A stretch of DNA of 64,000 nucleotides, taken from positions 2,666,001 through 2,730,000 of the forward strand of contig JAPNXP010000013.1 of the NCBI GenBank assembly GCA_028753945.1, in the 5' to 3' direction. The position numbers were made by a program, and so were the translations under genes. Positions 1 through 11,990 of this stretch are shown here, in pieces. Position 1 is the stretch's first letter. Every line of letters begins with the position of its first letter. The stretch is from Hexactinellida sp. DTS-2022. Lineage: Eukaryota; Porifera; Hexactinellida. The notes under the pieces are model-generated. The model was not told where the DNA came from and made no database searches. It saw only the letters and a program-made list of their open reading frames with translations.

Positions 1-114
1 ACATAAACACAAAATTAAAACAATAGTTATTAATATATAGATGACAAATTATCATAAGTGGATAACAAAATAAAACTATGAAACGAAGTGTAAAGTAAAC
101 ATAGTTAATAGTTA

Positions 115-1150
115 CGAGCCCTTCGGTCTCGGTCGCTTTGCGACAGATCGGTGCTACGCACCTCAAGTTAACGGCCGCTGTACGGCCTTACTCCTCACAT
201 TTTCTACCATGGAAATGGTAGATAGGGACGTTATGATTTTGATTTTCATTAATTTGTTTACCTATTTGTGCAAACAACAACAACAACAAATACTCATATT
301 AGAATTTTATAAATGCGAAATTCGTGTTCAGCATACTTGTTTACCTATAATACCCGTTGAAAGCTAACTTCTAGGTTGATATTGAGTTTTCATTAATTTG
401 TTTACCTATTTTGTGTAAACAAAACAACAAATATTCATATTAGAAAATTTAAACGCGAAATTCGTGTTCAGCATACATGTTTACCTACAATACCCGTTGA
501 AAGCTAACTTCTAGGTTGATTTTGAATTTTCATTAATTTGTTTACCTATTTTGTGTAAACAACACAACAAATATTCATATTATAAAATTTTAACCGCGAA
601 AATTGTGTTCAGCATACTTGTTTACCTATAATACCCGTTGAAAGCAAACTTCTAGGTTGATTTTGAATTTCATTAATTTGTTTACCTATTTTGTGTAAAC
701 AACAACAACAAATATTAATATGATAAATATATAAACGCGAAATTCGAAATCAGCATACTTGTTTACCTATAATACCCGTTGAAAGCAAACTTCTAGGTTG
801 ATTTTGAATTTCATTCATTTGTTTACCTATTTTGTGTAAACAACAACAAATATTAATATGATAAATTTATAAACGCGAAATTCGTCTTCAGCATACTTGT
901 TTACCTATAATACCCGTTGGAAGCTAACTTCTAGGTTGATTTTGAATTTTCATTAATTTGTTTACCTATTTTGTGTAAACAACAACAACAAATATTAATA
1001 TGATAAATTTATAAACGCGAAATTCGTGTTCGGCATTCTTGTTTACCTATTATAACATTTGTTTACCAATTATAACAATTGAAAGTTAGTTTATATCCCA
1101 ATATTAATTGCGGTTTCTATTCCCCCATCACTTTAATATAATCCGGACAA

Positions 1151-1181
<31 letters not shown>

Positions 1182-1205
1182 AACAACAATCGAGATTTAA
1201 TAATA
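115..1205 (-). mobile_element. Helitron-like non-autonomous element with internal satellite
   Basis: The left edge holds, in reverse orientation, the GC-rich 3' terminus seen elsewhere in the window (GACCGAAGGGCTCG plus TCGCGAAGCGA-type hairpins, near 23650-23702, 21574-21640 and 43700-43736). The right edge, near 1140-1205, reads on the minus strand as an A/T start followed by a TTGTTTGTGTG-type run and TTTGTCCGGATTATATTAAA. The same 5' pattern occurs at 43326 and near 21530. No helicase/Rep ORF is present. Lack of TIRs, a terminal hairpin and an internal satellite suggest a Helitron/HINE-type element. Assignment is inferred from shared ends; the exact 5' end is uncertain. Confidence 0.55.
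235..1075. repeat. ~140-bp tandem repeat array inside Helitron-like element
   Basis: The motif TACCCGTTGAAAGC recurs at about 349, 489, 631, 770 and 911. Each is preceded by GTTTACCTAT and CAGCATACTTG and followed by TTCTAGGTTGATTTTGA, giving about six units of roughly 140 bp. The units carry variable CAACAA microsatellites and single-base changes, so it is a diverged minisatellite. Confidence 0.85.
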
Positions 1206-1418
1206 TTAGTTATATAAAAGGAAACATTTGGTCACTTCGTTTATACCCCACATAAAATTTAGTGGGTCATTTAACCAAAAGCAGCTCGCAACCCCAATAT
1301 TTTGGAAATCCAGGTAGTTACATATTCCAATTATGGCTCTGTCGTGAATTTGAATTTTTCAGGCGTAGTAAAGGAAATTTAGGAGGGAATGTGCGTCACC
1401 AAAGTGGCTTAGGGCAGA

Positions 1419-1575
1419 GGCATAGGCGTAGACCCACCCGGCCACCCGGCATGGGCCGGGTGGCCCAAAGGGGCTACCCGGCCGTGAATGTAGCGGTCCC
1501 GGGGTCGATTGGGCCGGCCCCGGAACCTTCGGGCAGGGCGGCCCAAAGGCCCGGCGGGACCATTTCCGACGCCTA
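1419..1575. mobile_element. GC-rich hAT-type MITE
   Basis: A GC-rich island in AT-rich DNA. Its ends contain TAGGCGT (left) and ACGCCTA (right), and it is flanked by AGGGCAGA at 1411-1418 and 1576-1583, an 8-bp TSD typical of hAT elements. The interior has palindromic GGCCCGGGTG-type blocks and no credible protein. A related element lies at 52784-52927. Confidence 0.65.
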
Positions 1576-1583
1576 AGGGCAGA

Positions 1584-3982
1584 GGGACGTCAAAATGTGG
1601 CCTATTTTAAAAGCATTATATATTTCACCATTCCATCCATTATAGTCCAGCAATATGGTGAAAGATTGTGCATTTACGAGATAAAAGTACCAAATTTTGC
1701 ACAATTGTAGTAATATAGGTTCTGATCAACTTCAGCTATGGCACATAGCAGAATTTTTGGAAGAACAAATTTTTCATGGGGTCAAAAATTGGTGCCCAAT
1801 CGAATCGCCGGAAGTATAAATACAGGATAGCTCATTCAAATGGATTCTTAACCACTTTATACTCTCGATTCGTGCTCAGCACTTAATTTCCAGCATTTTG
1901 ATAGGTATATTAACTATATTTGGTGAGAATATTTTTTGGTTTTCCATAGCAACGGTAAGAATGTGATAAACATTCCGATCTCTCAATTTGGAGTAACCAT
2001 ATCGAGTGACCCCTTGTTTTTCTCGGGTATGCGTACTGAGTGCGAATATACTATTAGACAACTCTAAATATTAATTGTCAAGCCAAAAGTATCCAAATTG
2101 GCGGATTTTGATAAATCTGGAAGTATACTGGCAGCTTAAAAACTATTGTAGAAAACCTTTTGGGCATTAATAGTATTTAAGCAATTTCAACATACTTGAG
2201 CAATTAAAGTGCAGCACTTAATTTGATGTTAACAATATAATTTGGCTACTAGAAAAAAACTGCTGAGTTAACCATGTTACAGGGTATTAATCGCATGTAT
2301 AAATTGGACTGTTGAAATCAAAGTTTTCCCACAGCGGATGTCGATTTCAGGTATAATATGCAAGCAAAAAAACATTTTTTTGGTAAAATTATATTTGGCT
2401 ATTAATAATATGCTGTTACAGATGTCATTCATAATACTTCACAAGAAGGCACCTGCAAGCAAATACTCATTACCTACCAATAGCAATTTTAAGCCAATTG
2501 TGAATACAGAAAGAAACAATTTAGACTCGAAAACCTATAATCAATGTTCTATCTTTCGAAGATCGAATAATTATAAAAAATTGGAGTTGTTTTTGATTTT
2601 TTGAAAAATAATTTTTCTCTAACACTGTTGGTTCGTAGTGTTCTCAGAAATGATACAATCAAATGTGGCCCTAGCGGTAGTATAGGAGTTAACTTGCTAG
2701 CTACAATATTAACAAATACAAACGGTATTCTCGACAGGGTGTAAAAGAGCTTGAAAAACAATGTCATTAGAAATCTGCTGTTTGGATACCTCTTGTATTT
2801 TGGAGACTGCTTTGAAAGATGATCAAACGCACTGAATTTTGTAGGGGACAAAATTATATCTAACTTGCGATTTAATTCAGTTAATAATTTGTTAGAGATA
2901 TGTATATGTACTGGAAAAAAACTAATGGGTCAGAAGTGGCATAAAAAGGAATTGTGGGAGAATAAATAATCTGTAAAAAGAATCCAAGTTCTACTGGAAT
3001 AATAATAATTACAGCTTCAACATCAACATTGCACAATTAGATAGTGACGATTTAGTATTTTCAGAAAATTTAATTTGTCACTGCTTTAACATCGTAAGTA
3101 AGTAGACTTTACCACCCCTTTTTGAACATTAGTTCATAAATATGCCTTTGATTTGAACATAGTTTGGGGTGACTTGTGGATAATAAAAACCAAACTTAGA
3201 AATAGAAGGGCAAAATTTGAAATAGACAAAAATGGGATAATGACGATCATTTTATCCTTCTGAAGTTACCTTCAAACCCACTGGATTGGAGAGTTATTTG
3301 AATTCAGAACTAATATTAAATGTTTCTGTACAACTCGAATGCCCTCTATTCTATGCTTTTGAATTAAAAATTCGAGAAAACTGCAAAATGTATATTTTAT
3401 TATCTAATCATCACCTCAAAAGTTTAGAGATAAGATTATCAATTTTAACAATGTTTCTATAGTAAAATGTATAAGATAGATAATAATTGCTAATCTCAAA
3501 ATAATGACATAATAGAGTTGAATTTCGTTAGTACGAACACAAATTCTGGTCTCCTTAAAATCCTTTAATTCAAATTATATTGCTTTACACGAATTCCGGA
3601 TAAGATGAATGTGTTTTGACGGTCCCCAGGTGATCGTACTATAGAGATTCTATTGTATAATTATAATTTACATTAAAGAAAACTCCAGTTAAAAGGCTGA
3701 CATAACGAAATACCCCTCAGAAAGTTGTTATAAATGTAAACCCCATATGTATAGAATAATTTGATTTTCAGAACTAAAGATTCCTTTAGGAGATTCAATG
3801 TCTATACCATTGAATAGCTCAGCATTAACCGCTATGCAAAAATCCCTCGGATACATAGGAATACAATAAAATGGGACTTGGTAAGTACAAACTACAATGT
3901 AGTTCGTATCGAGTGACATAATTAAAGCTTATGAACTTTTATGTACCTATGTTAAATCAAATGTACTCGGTATTAATTAATA
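1584..3982. other. Unassigned AT-rich sequence
   Basis: About 2.4 kb with no gene I can support. Only short ORFs without recognisable motifs are present. Around 3515-3650 there are words (GTTAGTACGAACAC, ATTCCGGATAAG) resembling the end of a mariner-type MITE also seen near 54010-54090, suggesting eroded transposon DNA. Confidence 0.5.
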
Positions 3983-4604
3983 CAGTTCAAACCGGTTTTT
4001 TCTAACCATTTCTTTTCAGATAAAAATAGTAAGAAAAAACCGATAGTTGGAAAAAACCGATGAAAAATACAGTATACAGTACATAATAGATATAGTGATC
4101 ATGGATATAGTGATAATTTGGATATAGTGATAATTTTGCAGCTTTATGTGCGTCCCCGAGCAAATCCCATACAAATTTTATTGGTTATAATGATATCATT
4201 ATTGGATATAGTGATAATTTGTGTACAGATTACACAAGAATATTGGATTTTGACCTTACTTGGAACCCATAATTTCATATTTTACAGTATAAATATCGGT
4301 ACCACTTGAATTTGATAAGGAATTTGATTATTCTTTTCAGAATATAAGTATTGACAATGTATACAGTCATATATTAGATGCGGTGATATAGTGGATATAG
4401 TGATATAATGGGTTTAGTGATATATTGGATATAGTGATATAGTGGATATAGTGATAATTTGACGATAAATCTGATGTCCCCACCATTATCACTATATCCA
4501 ATATGTACTGTAGTTGGAATTTCTCACAAAAGATTACATTACTAATTGTTAGAATAAACCGATAAGTTATAATAACCCGAGTTAGAATAAACCGGTTTCG
4601 ACTG
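3983..4604. mobile_element. Mariner-type MITE with internal GATATAGTGATA repeats
   Basis: The TIR pair is CAGTTCAAACCGGTTT on the left and, on the complementary strand, CAGTCGAAACCGGTTT on the right. TA is present at both junctions, the Tc1/mariner signature. The interior (about 4090-4460) is made of degenerate GGATATAGTGATA repeats in both orientations, with CCGATA-containing arms. The ORFs across it are repeat translations, not genes. Confidence 0.75.
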
Positions 4605-4949
4605 TATTCAAAAATAATCGTGATCATACAAAAACTAGTTATAATATTTCATGCAATCAAGAAGCTCATCACTTCAAATCATAATTCTGCAGGAATTGTT
4701 AACCGATAGTGCATGAATCGTATTATTATAAAACAAACGATCTCTAAGAAATATTCAAGTACATTAACTATAATTGAAATTATCTAAAATGAAACAAAGC
4801 AATAATGACAAAAATGGACTTGAGGTTTTGGCTCAATATCAAATTAATGTATGAAGTTGTCGAGAAAACCTATAAATTATAGTAACTATAATTTAAGTAT
4901 AAGAATGAGTTTTACATTTGACATAAGAATTGAACTTTACCATAGAAAC
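4605..4949. other. Intergenic, probable 3' flank of SRSF2-like gene
   Basis: AT-rich sequence between a MITE and the stop codon of the minus-strand SR-protein gene. It presumably holds that gene's 3' untranslated region. I could not pick a polyadenylation site with confidence. Confidence 0.4.
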
Positions 4950-5771
4950 TTAGGGAATGTGCTTCGTTCGGAGTGGATTCAAATTATATGAACTATCAGA
5001 ATCAGAGTTAGTTAACTGTTTGATAGGTAAATTCTGAGTAGTTGATGAAATGTTAACTTTTTGTTCACTGTGAGAATTTGACAACTCTATCTTATCTTGG
5101 GAAATATATCTAGTAGAACAAGGACTATTATTTGAATCAGACATTCGAACATCTGATTTTTTAACTGCAGATTTATGTGAACCTCTATATTTTCGTAATT
5201 GAGGTTTTGAGTCATGAATTATCGATGAACTTGAAGATCTGGAATTAGCGTAAGATTTAGAAGAGGAACGAGATCGGCTTCGTGATGGTGAGAATGACTT
5301 AGAATGGGTAACATGTTTTCGAGAGCGCCTTCTGTTCCTGGTTGGAGTTCTACTCCGTGAAGATCGTCTATATCTTCTAGGGGAATAAGATAAACTCCTA
5401 CGTCTTCTACGAAAATTATCGTGGTGGCTGTGCAAACGACTTCGACTTGGAGAATAGACTGGCTCTCGAGGACGAGCATACCTAGCAACTTGCACCCGAA
5501 TTTCCCTTCCATCTACTTTGAAACCATCAAGTCTGTCCATAGCATCCTCAGCATCCAATCTATCAAAATAACGGACAAAAGCAAATCCTCTGGATTCCTT
5601 AGAATATCTATCCCTAGGTATATATATATCACCTACGCGGCCGTATCGTTCAAAGATAGGCAGAAGATCATCAGGAGTGGTTCTGAAAGTAAGATTATCA
5701 ACTTTTAAACTAACCATTGCTTCCAACTCACGTGGAGGACCAAAGGAAAACTTCCCATCGTAAAAAGACAT
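4950..5771 (-). CDS. SRSF2: Serine/arginine-rich splicing factor, SRSF2 (SC35)-type
   Basis: This 273-residue single-exon ORF encodes an SR protein, a nuclear pre-mRNA splicing factor that binds exonic enhancers and promotes spliceosome assembly. One RRM spans about residues 20-97, with RNP2 at 22-27 (LKVDNL) and RNP1 at 61-68 (RGFAFVRY). The segment [11 protein letters not shown] before RNP1 is diagnostic of the SC35 subfamily. An Arg-Ser-rich domain runs from about 105 to 185. It is followed by an unusual Ser/Asn-rich tail of about 85 residues, making the protein longer than vertebrate SRSF2 (about 220). The start at 5771 gives an 18-residue leader before the RRM; the Met at residue 19 is an alternative. 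Vertebrate SRSF2 coding sequence is split by introns; this one is not. I see no stops or frameshifts, so it is probably functional, though a retrocopy cannot be excluded. Confidence 0.92.
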   Translation of the reverse strand: MSFYDGKFSFGPPRELEAMVSLKVDNLTFRTTPDDLLPIFERYGRVGDIYIPRDRYSKESRGFAFVRYFDRLDAEDAMDRLDGFKVDGREIRVQVARYARPREPVYSPSRSRLHSHHDNFRRRRRSLSYSPRRYRRSSRSRTPTRNRRRSRKHVTHSKSFSPSRSRSRSSSKSYANSRSSSSSIIHDSKPQLRKYRGSHKSAVKKSDVRMSDSNNSPCSTRYISQDKIELSNSHSEQKVNISSTTQNLPIKQLTNSDSDSSYNLNPLRTKHIP

Positions 5772-6327
5772 AATTCTAAATAAGTTTCGTATGGATAAAC
5801 AAAATAATGGATAACAAAGTTGTCAATGAAATTCAAGGGTAGTCACAAATTTCATTCGACTGAGCTACAAATTTGAAAAATTCAGACAATTATATTTTTC
5901 CACCATTTTTAGAATTTGAGTCCCTTTTAATGAAGAAAATTTTATCCCGGAAATCCGACCAGAATGCATAAAATTTTTCGCTTTCTCTATAATGTTGGTC
6001 AATTAATTAGTACCCAGTAGTGCCCGCCTAATATTAACTAAAATAAAAATCACGGTAATAACTATAATATTATGAATGGTTTAAGGTATCAAATATAGTT
6101 ATATTTGTTAGATAAGGGGGTCGGAGTTGGGTAAAACACAAAAATATCTAGGTGAGGTAAGATAGTGAAATTGTACCCGGAGTTGTTGGAGAAGTATAGT
6201 GGGTCGCGAAGTAGTTAAGTTTGGGAACCACTGACATAGATGATGCAAAGAACCATAGGCGCCGAACCGGGGGGGCTCTTGAGGGGGGGCCAGGGGGTGG
6301 AGGGTTTTGGCCAAAGGACCTGACGAG
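5772..6327. other. 5' flank of SRSF2-like gene and hAT-type debris
   Basis: This should contain the SRSF2-like promoter and 5' leader on the minus strand. From about 6190 to 6235 the sequence reads, on the minus strand, CAGTGGTTCCCAAACTTAAC, a classic hAT terminus. It is followed by G-run stretches at 6269-6300. No partner end or TSD was found, so it is a relic. Confidence 0.5.
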
Positions 6328-7516
6328 CAGGGTGACCAAATGTCCAATTTTTAGAAGGACAGTCCTTTTCAGGCAGTCATGCTAACTGCTTTCTTACACT
6401 GTGTCCTTTTGTATCTTTTAAAAAATTGTTTACAGTCTCTTCATTCTAATAATCCACTCCTCTACCTGTCTAAATAACTTTGTTGTTCAACCATACTCAG
6501 AATTATTAAAGTATACTAGCCCATGTCCTTGTACAAAAGCCTTTTTTTATGGCTCGACCCACACCTTCACTAATAACGTCCCCTTCAAATCCATACATAT
6601 ATCAGTTTAGCCTTATCTATAATGGTAATAAATCCGCAATCAAAATTGAATTCGAATAATATTCGCTCGAGTAATTGATTACAGTTCCATAATGCGTAAT
6701 ATTAAATTCCTATCCTGACTGAAAATATTCGCGCCGATGTAAGTGAAAAACCACAAAAGTTTTAGTGTTGATTATGCCTTGTTTATTCAATACATATACT
6801 TAGTTCAAATGTAATGGGAGCTTTTATCATTTTATTAGATATTTTATTAGCTTCAAAACAAGTTATTTTGGTGATGATTATTGCATTTTTCCGATTCAAA
6901 GAATTACAACAATTTGTAAATGTATCAGAAACGTTAAATTCTAATACAAGTTAGGTAGCACTATTACTACAATAGTAATCTGCAAAGAAATCCTAAAAAT
7001 CATAATTAAATTTTTCCCTCCATCCGCGCGAATTGGACTGGGTTGGTACTTTGTTGAAGAATATCTGTTTATTTATATTGTAATACTGTTTTCCTATATA
7101 TATATCACTTCATTCAGTAGGAATCTTATATAGTGGTTATATAACAACGTTAACTAAGTAATAATATGCAATGGTTTAATCTTACGTTATGAAGTATTAA
7201 GCAATACAAATTAGATAATTCCGCTATAAATTGTGACGAAATCCCATCCAAATTTTGTATTACGTCAGTGGCGCGAAGTGGCGCAAGGTGGTATATTTCC
7301 TAAAGTATTTGGAATTTCTGGATGAAAATTCCTGTGAATATACTCCACCTATAGAGCATGCGGAATATACAATAATTTAATCAATGTTCTGGGCCTCCGT
7401 CCTGAAGGTGTGGGTCAAGCCTTATTCTCAAATGTTCTACATTAAGGGTTTCTCAACCTGCGATCTCTTTAATTTTAAACGTGTCCTTCTTTTAAAGTAG
7501 TCACCTGGTTACCCTG
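6328..7516. mobile_element. hAT-type non-autonomous element, interrupted
   Basis: The left end CAGGGTGACCAAATGTCC pairs with the right end, which reads CAGGGTAACCAGGTGACT on the complementary strand. GTCCTTTT-type subterminal sequence occurs inside both. The two 8-bp flanks do not match well, so the TSD is lost or my edge is slightly off. Another TIR element at 6551-7421 is nested inside. No transposase is encoded. Confidence 0.6.
6551..7421. mobile_element. TIR element nested in hAT; copy A of a repeat also at 30409
   Basis: The ends are GGCTCGACCCACACCTTCA and, on the complementary strand, GGCTTGACCCACACCTTCA. The left ~400 bp (to about 6980) are clearly homologous to 30409-30915, sharing for example GATCAAAATTGAATTCGAAT and TTAGTGTTGATTATGCC. 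No ORF of note. The superfamily is not determined. Confidence 0.65.
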
Positions 7517-7747
7517 CTGGAGGAGCACCTAACTTTGACAATTAACCGTAGGCGGACGATTGGGACACAGTGTCCCAATTTAATAAACCAAGCTTACATT
7601 ACTTTTATTTTTAAAAAAAATAGGATTTAGAAGTGTTTTTTTTTTCTCTATTAGAATTAAACACAATATGACAATATTTTTTTCAAATATTTGCTGTCAA
7701 ATTGATGAGTAAGCATAAAAGTGAAAAGAGTCATTATTAACTTAACC

Positions 7748-8038
7748 CAGTGGTTCTCAAACTGGGGGCGCGAACATTTCCAAGGGGGGGCGCGAAACTC
7801 TGGCGAACACACTAAAGATTTTGTGGACAACTTAATCAATAGTGATTTATATAGTAGATTAATAAGCCTTGTTAACACTTATATATATACACACACATAA
7901 ATCATAGTGTTATAACAGTAGAGGTGTAGAACTTTGCTATATAACATTAGTTGAAGTGTGAATATTTTGGAAGGGGGGCGTTACATTTCTAAATTCGATA
8001 GAGGGGGGGCGGAGCTTAAATATGTTAGAGAAACGCTG
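7748..8038. mobile_element. hAT MITE with G-run subtermini
   Basis: The left end CAGTGGTTCTCAAACTGGGG is the classic hAT/Charlie-type terminus. The right end reads CAGCGTTTCTCTAA on the complementary strand. The flanks ACTTAACC (7740-7747) and CCTTAACC (8039-8046) form an 8-bp TSD with one mismatch. GGGGGGGCG blocks sit near both ends. Confidence 0.75.
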
Positions 8039-10003
8039 CCTTAACCATACACTTTAGACCTATTGAATGTTTTACTTGCGGATAGGTTTTCGGGTATGGA
8101 GAATAGAATACAATAATAAGTTTCATCGCATTGTGTCGAGTTATAACAGGAACAACGAAATCATTTATTGGATCATATCCATGGTCCAACCGATATATAA
8201 TTCTGAAAATATGATGTGAATCTTAGCTTTAAATGGCGAAGTGCGTGATTATACCTCTTCCCATACCCAAATAAAACATTTTAACAAACTCAATATCACT
8301 AGACAAACTCAATATCACGGAGTTCTTTTTTTATGACATCATAGAAATATATGCTTATTTTAGTACCGTATATCTCGAAAACTAGATGACCTAGAGGTTA
8401 GCTGCAAACGGCTGAATACTTGAGTACCACGACTTCCCATACGCTAATAATACATTTCACACCTCTATCCCATCAAATCACAGGTTCCATATTTACTGCG
8501 TCTAATCCATGCTATTTTATATTTTTGAAATTAGACGTGCTAGAGCTTATTAGTTACAACAGGCTAAATGGTTGACTATTCCTACTTCCCATAACCACTT
8601 AATCTCCAGCCACTCTTTATGGCCCTGTCTATAACGAGGACTACCAGTTTATACTTATGTATTTATTGTCGCTCACGTTGCAATAAAGTATTTTCGTTTA
8701 GTTATTGTTGTGACAGCCTATTAGCTAAGGAAATACGTTGTCTGTTTCATCCTATGGATTATATATTGTTACTACATTGTCACATCACGACCCTGTATAT
8801 ACCACCTTGTCTAATAGTTGGAACCCACCGAACATTACATTTCATCTTCATTTTATCTTTCTTTACAAATAGTATTTCAATTCGAATACACACAAATATA
8901 CAATACACGCTCAATGCTCCGAAGCTGATTCGCTGCCTGGAAGCGAGTTATTTAGATTATTCTACGCTATATTAATATTTGCTTTGACTCGACATGAAGC
9001 TTTATTGTAGAGTGTTGCTACGCCTATATCTTTGATTGAAACGCCAAGGATTAACTGCTAAAGGCAGTTGTTTATGTTGGGATACGCTCAGGCTTTCATC
9101 CAGGCAAAGTTTTCTGCGCGCCTAGATTAAGTTTGAGCTCGAGTTCGATCGACAGATCTACTTCTCCTCATCCGAAGCTAGTAAGACTGATTCGTGCAAT
9201 TTACAATTGCTCTTGAATGTTGAAAGGTTACTATTATCTGAGAATCCCAAGTAAGGGTGTAATATGTGATTAAATACGATGTACTTCGGCATGAAATCTA
9301 TACGCGTTACCATTTAGCTCAGAACTACAATAACACTATATAGAAATTATCCAAATTCGTTTGGTAGTAAGAACTGTTTTAGACTAATTGTGTTAGTTTT
9401 TGTAAACGTAACACATTTTGAAGTTTCCCTTCCCATCTATCCGACTCGTCCTGTTAGTGTTAACTTAATTATAACTTAATTAACTTAACTCCCTCCCTGC
9501 TTTCTGACCAATCTACCTATTGAATACCGCGTCAATTCACTAGGAATTGTGTTTGAATAGCATGGCAACTCAAATTAGGATTTACGTATCCAACTAGGGT
9601 CCATTTGATCATTTGATGAATTTCTATAGTTAGCAAAATTGTATTGGCATATTTCTCTCAGCGTATAATTATTCGTAATAATTGCTCAACACAGCTAAAA
9701 TATAACTCAACAGCTCTATTGGGGGGCCAAAGTCTGTTGTACCAAGCATAGTTTCGAAGTTATCTAATTTCAATACAATGACCAAATTAGTAATTCAATT
9801 GGTTTATCGTGTTCATTTCACTTAGTTAGAAGTTCTTTTTCTTGTTTTGTATTTAGATCGACTGTTTAGGTGTTTTAAATTGGCGAGAGTCTCTCTACTT
9901 CATTGCCCTGATGCCCACTAATGATTACGCCTTCTCTTACTTTTCGTTCCAGAATGCCCAAGCTACTAACAACGAGCAGTGTTTATACACATAATATATT
10001 ATA
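8039..10003. other. Unassigned sequence with a MITE fragment
   Basis: About 2 kb without a supportable gene. A short piece at about 9089-9145 (CAGGCTTTCATCCAGGCAAA, then GCGCGCCTAGATTAAG) is the left end of the MITE that is complete at 44940-45124. The 118-codon ORF at 8619 has no recognisable motif and I do not call it a gene. Confidence 0.5.
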
Positions 10004-10565
10004 CACTAGCCGGACAAAAGTATTTGAACAGCAATAATTTGTCTTTATACATTCAAGCTTCTATCAGCAAAATAGCATTGGTGATGCATCAACACTGCTA
10101 TTTACATAAAACGATATGTGATATATAATAAAATGGCAAAATTTTTGAATTTACATTTATATCCAGGTGTTAAACTCATTAACTATATAATTAGCTAATT
10201 AAATATATAATTTCTGATCATCAAAATGGAATGAGAATATAGAAGTTCTGATCGCAGAATTGAATTCCACATGGTCGAATTACTCTAGGAGCATAATTTC
10301 AAATGATTACGTTTATTTTCTACTGGAATACAGTCACATTCCCATTTGTGCCACTTGTGCCACAAGTGGCACGTGGCAGATACACTTATGCCTCTTCATG
10401 GATATTAAGTAAATCACGTGAATTCAAAATATTATTTAATTTATAACTATAGCAAGATATTTATGGTCATTTCAGAGTAGTTTATACAGCCTCTGATAAG
10501 TACCAGACGATTATTGCAGTTTGCATTAAAACTCCAATTGTTCAAATACTTTTTGCTGGTTAGTG
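10004..10565. mobile_element. Tc1/mariner-type MITE
   Basis: The left TIR CACTAGCCGGACAAAAGTA pairs with the right end, which reads CACTAACCAGCAAAAAGTA on the complementary strand. TA is present at both junctions (10002-10003 and 10566-10567). GGACAAAAGTATT is typical of Tc1-like termini; a related element is at 57485. No transposase. Confidence 0.75.
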
Positions 10566-11555
10566 TATAAGTAATTGTTTTGTAATAATCTATTGAATTA
10601 TTGTATTATTGTATTATATCAATTGCATTCCATTGTTATTTCGAACGAAACAATATCCTATGTTGCTTGGAACCTAAAATCCTAGATGCAACCTGTGGTG
10701 TGCGTATAGATAAACCATTGATCCCGAAATAGGGCCATTGATCAGTTAGAGACATTGCTTATATAATTCAAGAATTGCTAAACACTGAATGAAGTCAGCT
10801 GGATACTTGTGGGAGATTAATGACACCATAGATCTAAGATCAACGCAGCGTCTCCTGGATAAAGGTTTGAGCGATCCATAAGCTGATGAAGTACGTATAT
10901 CACAATGGACATATTGTAGCACATATTGCATTGTTAGATTGGATTATTATCTTGCGACTTGTATTTCATTATTTTTGATTCATATTGAATGGCTCTTCAT
11001 TAAAATACTTACTGTGAAATACATTACAATTACAATAGTTACAGTAACTCATCTAGTCAGGTATTTCATGTTTGGACGTAACTGAGGCTTTCATGGCCCT
11101 GACCAGGTGGATTTTTGTAATTATATTTTCTATTATATATAAATGGAACCAGTGCAACATAGATAAACTTTTGTGTGGGTATTAATTCTATCAAAAATGG
11201 CTATTATTCTCCCAAACTTTCAACTCTCGTTGCCACTTCTAATCGATCTACTATATGTGTTTGGACTTTGGAATCAGTTAGTCAGTGTATAGCAGTGCCC
11301 CTATCATTTCCGGGGAGCTTACTTCCCAACTCGGACTCTACCTCATATTCTGGAAATGAGCATATCCAAACGCAATTACCCGGAAGCTTAGGTGAATGAG
11401 CATTTTCCCTGGACACGCCCCGAAATCCTTATAGCAAATACTGTATCACTGTATGCCTATTAACAGGCCATATTATTCACGTCATATTGTAATAATTGAC
11501 AGCACAATGAATTGGTACATGTTACATTACTCTATCGAACTACTACATTGTATTA

Positions 11556-11990
11556 CTAATATTCAATAAGATTGATTGGCCTGTCTGCAGGTAAATAGAC
11601 AGATATTTCATGGGTCTTTCGTGCTCGAAGTTCGTCTCTCTCTTTGAAGGTGAGCTGCTTGTGGCCCCATCGGAAATTCCTTCCGTATAGCTTCACATAA
11701 TGCTTGTAGGCCTTATATTCCTCCATGCCAAACTCCTCCACCAGGTTTTGGTCTGTAGATTGGTGGAACAGCTCCAGATATAGATTATCGTGTACTAGCA
11801 AACGCCTAACTTGACTAGTGAGTACTCCTCGTTCACTCATGTAAGTGATTTCCACTGGATCATGGTTGGTTTTCTGATAGGCCCATAATTCGTCCAGTAG
11901 TTTTGCGTTGTAATGCGCTCTTCTCATATAGACTGGCATTGAGAGACTGAGACAGCAAAACCAAGTGTGGCTGTGAATTACGGCAGGCAC
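11556..11990 (-). CDS. Hypothetical 144-residue protein, left-arm copy
   Basis: A 144-codon ORF of unknown function, duplicated exactly in the right arm at 29122-29556. The first 20 residues are hydrophobic and Cys-rich; the rest (from MPVYMRRAHYNAK) is charged and looks like folded protein, rich in Tyr, Leu, Glu and Arg. I recognise no domain. It lies about 1.7 kb upstream of the transposase in the opposite orientation, so it could be a cargo or accessory gene of the element, an exon of a host gene, or chance. Nothing at its ends settles whether it is spliced. Confidence 0.35.
   Translation of the reverse strand: MPAVIHSHTWFCCLSLSMPVYMRRAHYNAKLLDELWAYQKTNHDPVEITYMSERGVLTSQVRRLLVHDNLYLELFHQSTDQNLVEEFGMEEYKAYKHYVKLYGRNFRWGHKQLTFKERDELRARKTHEISVYLPADRPINLIEY

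Noticed and set aside
235-1075. CRISPR-like array
   Set aside because: Units of about 140 bp diverge along their whole length with no constant repeat/unique spacer alternation, in a eukaryotic context.
1262-1576. 104-codon ORF rich in Gly, Pro and Arg
   Set aside because: Runs through the GC-rich MITE with a TSD; composition follows the palindromic DNA rather than a protein.
5219-5708. ORFs overlapping SRSF2 on both strands
   Set aside because: Shadows of the RS-domain and RRM coding sequence.
8619-8975. 118-codon Tyr/Ser/Ile-rich ORF
   Set aside because: No motif, no flanking signals, and composition expected from AT-rich non-coding DNA.
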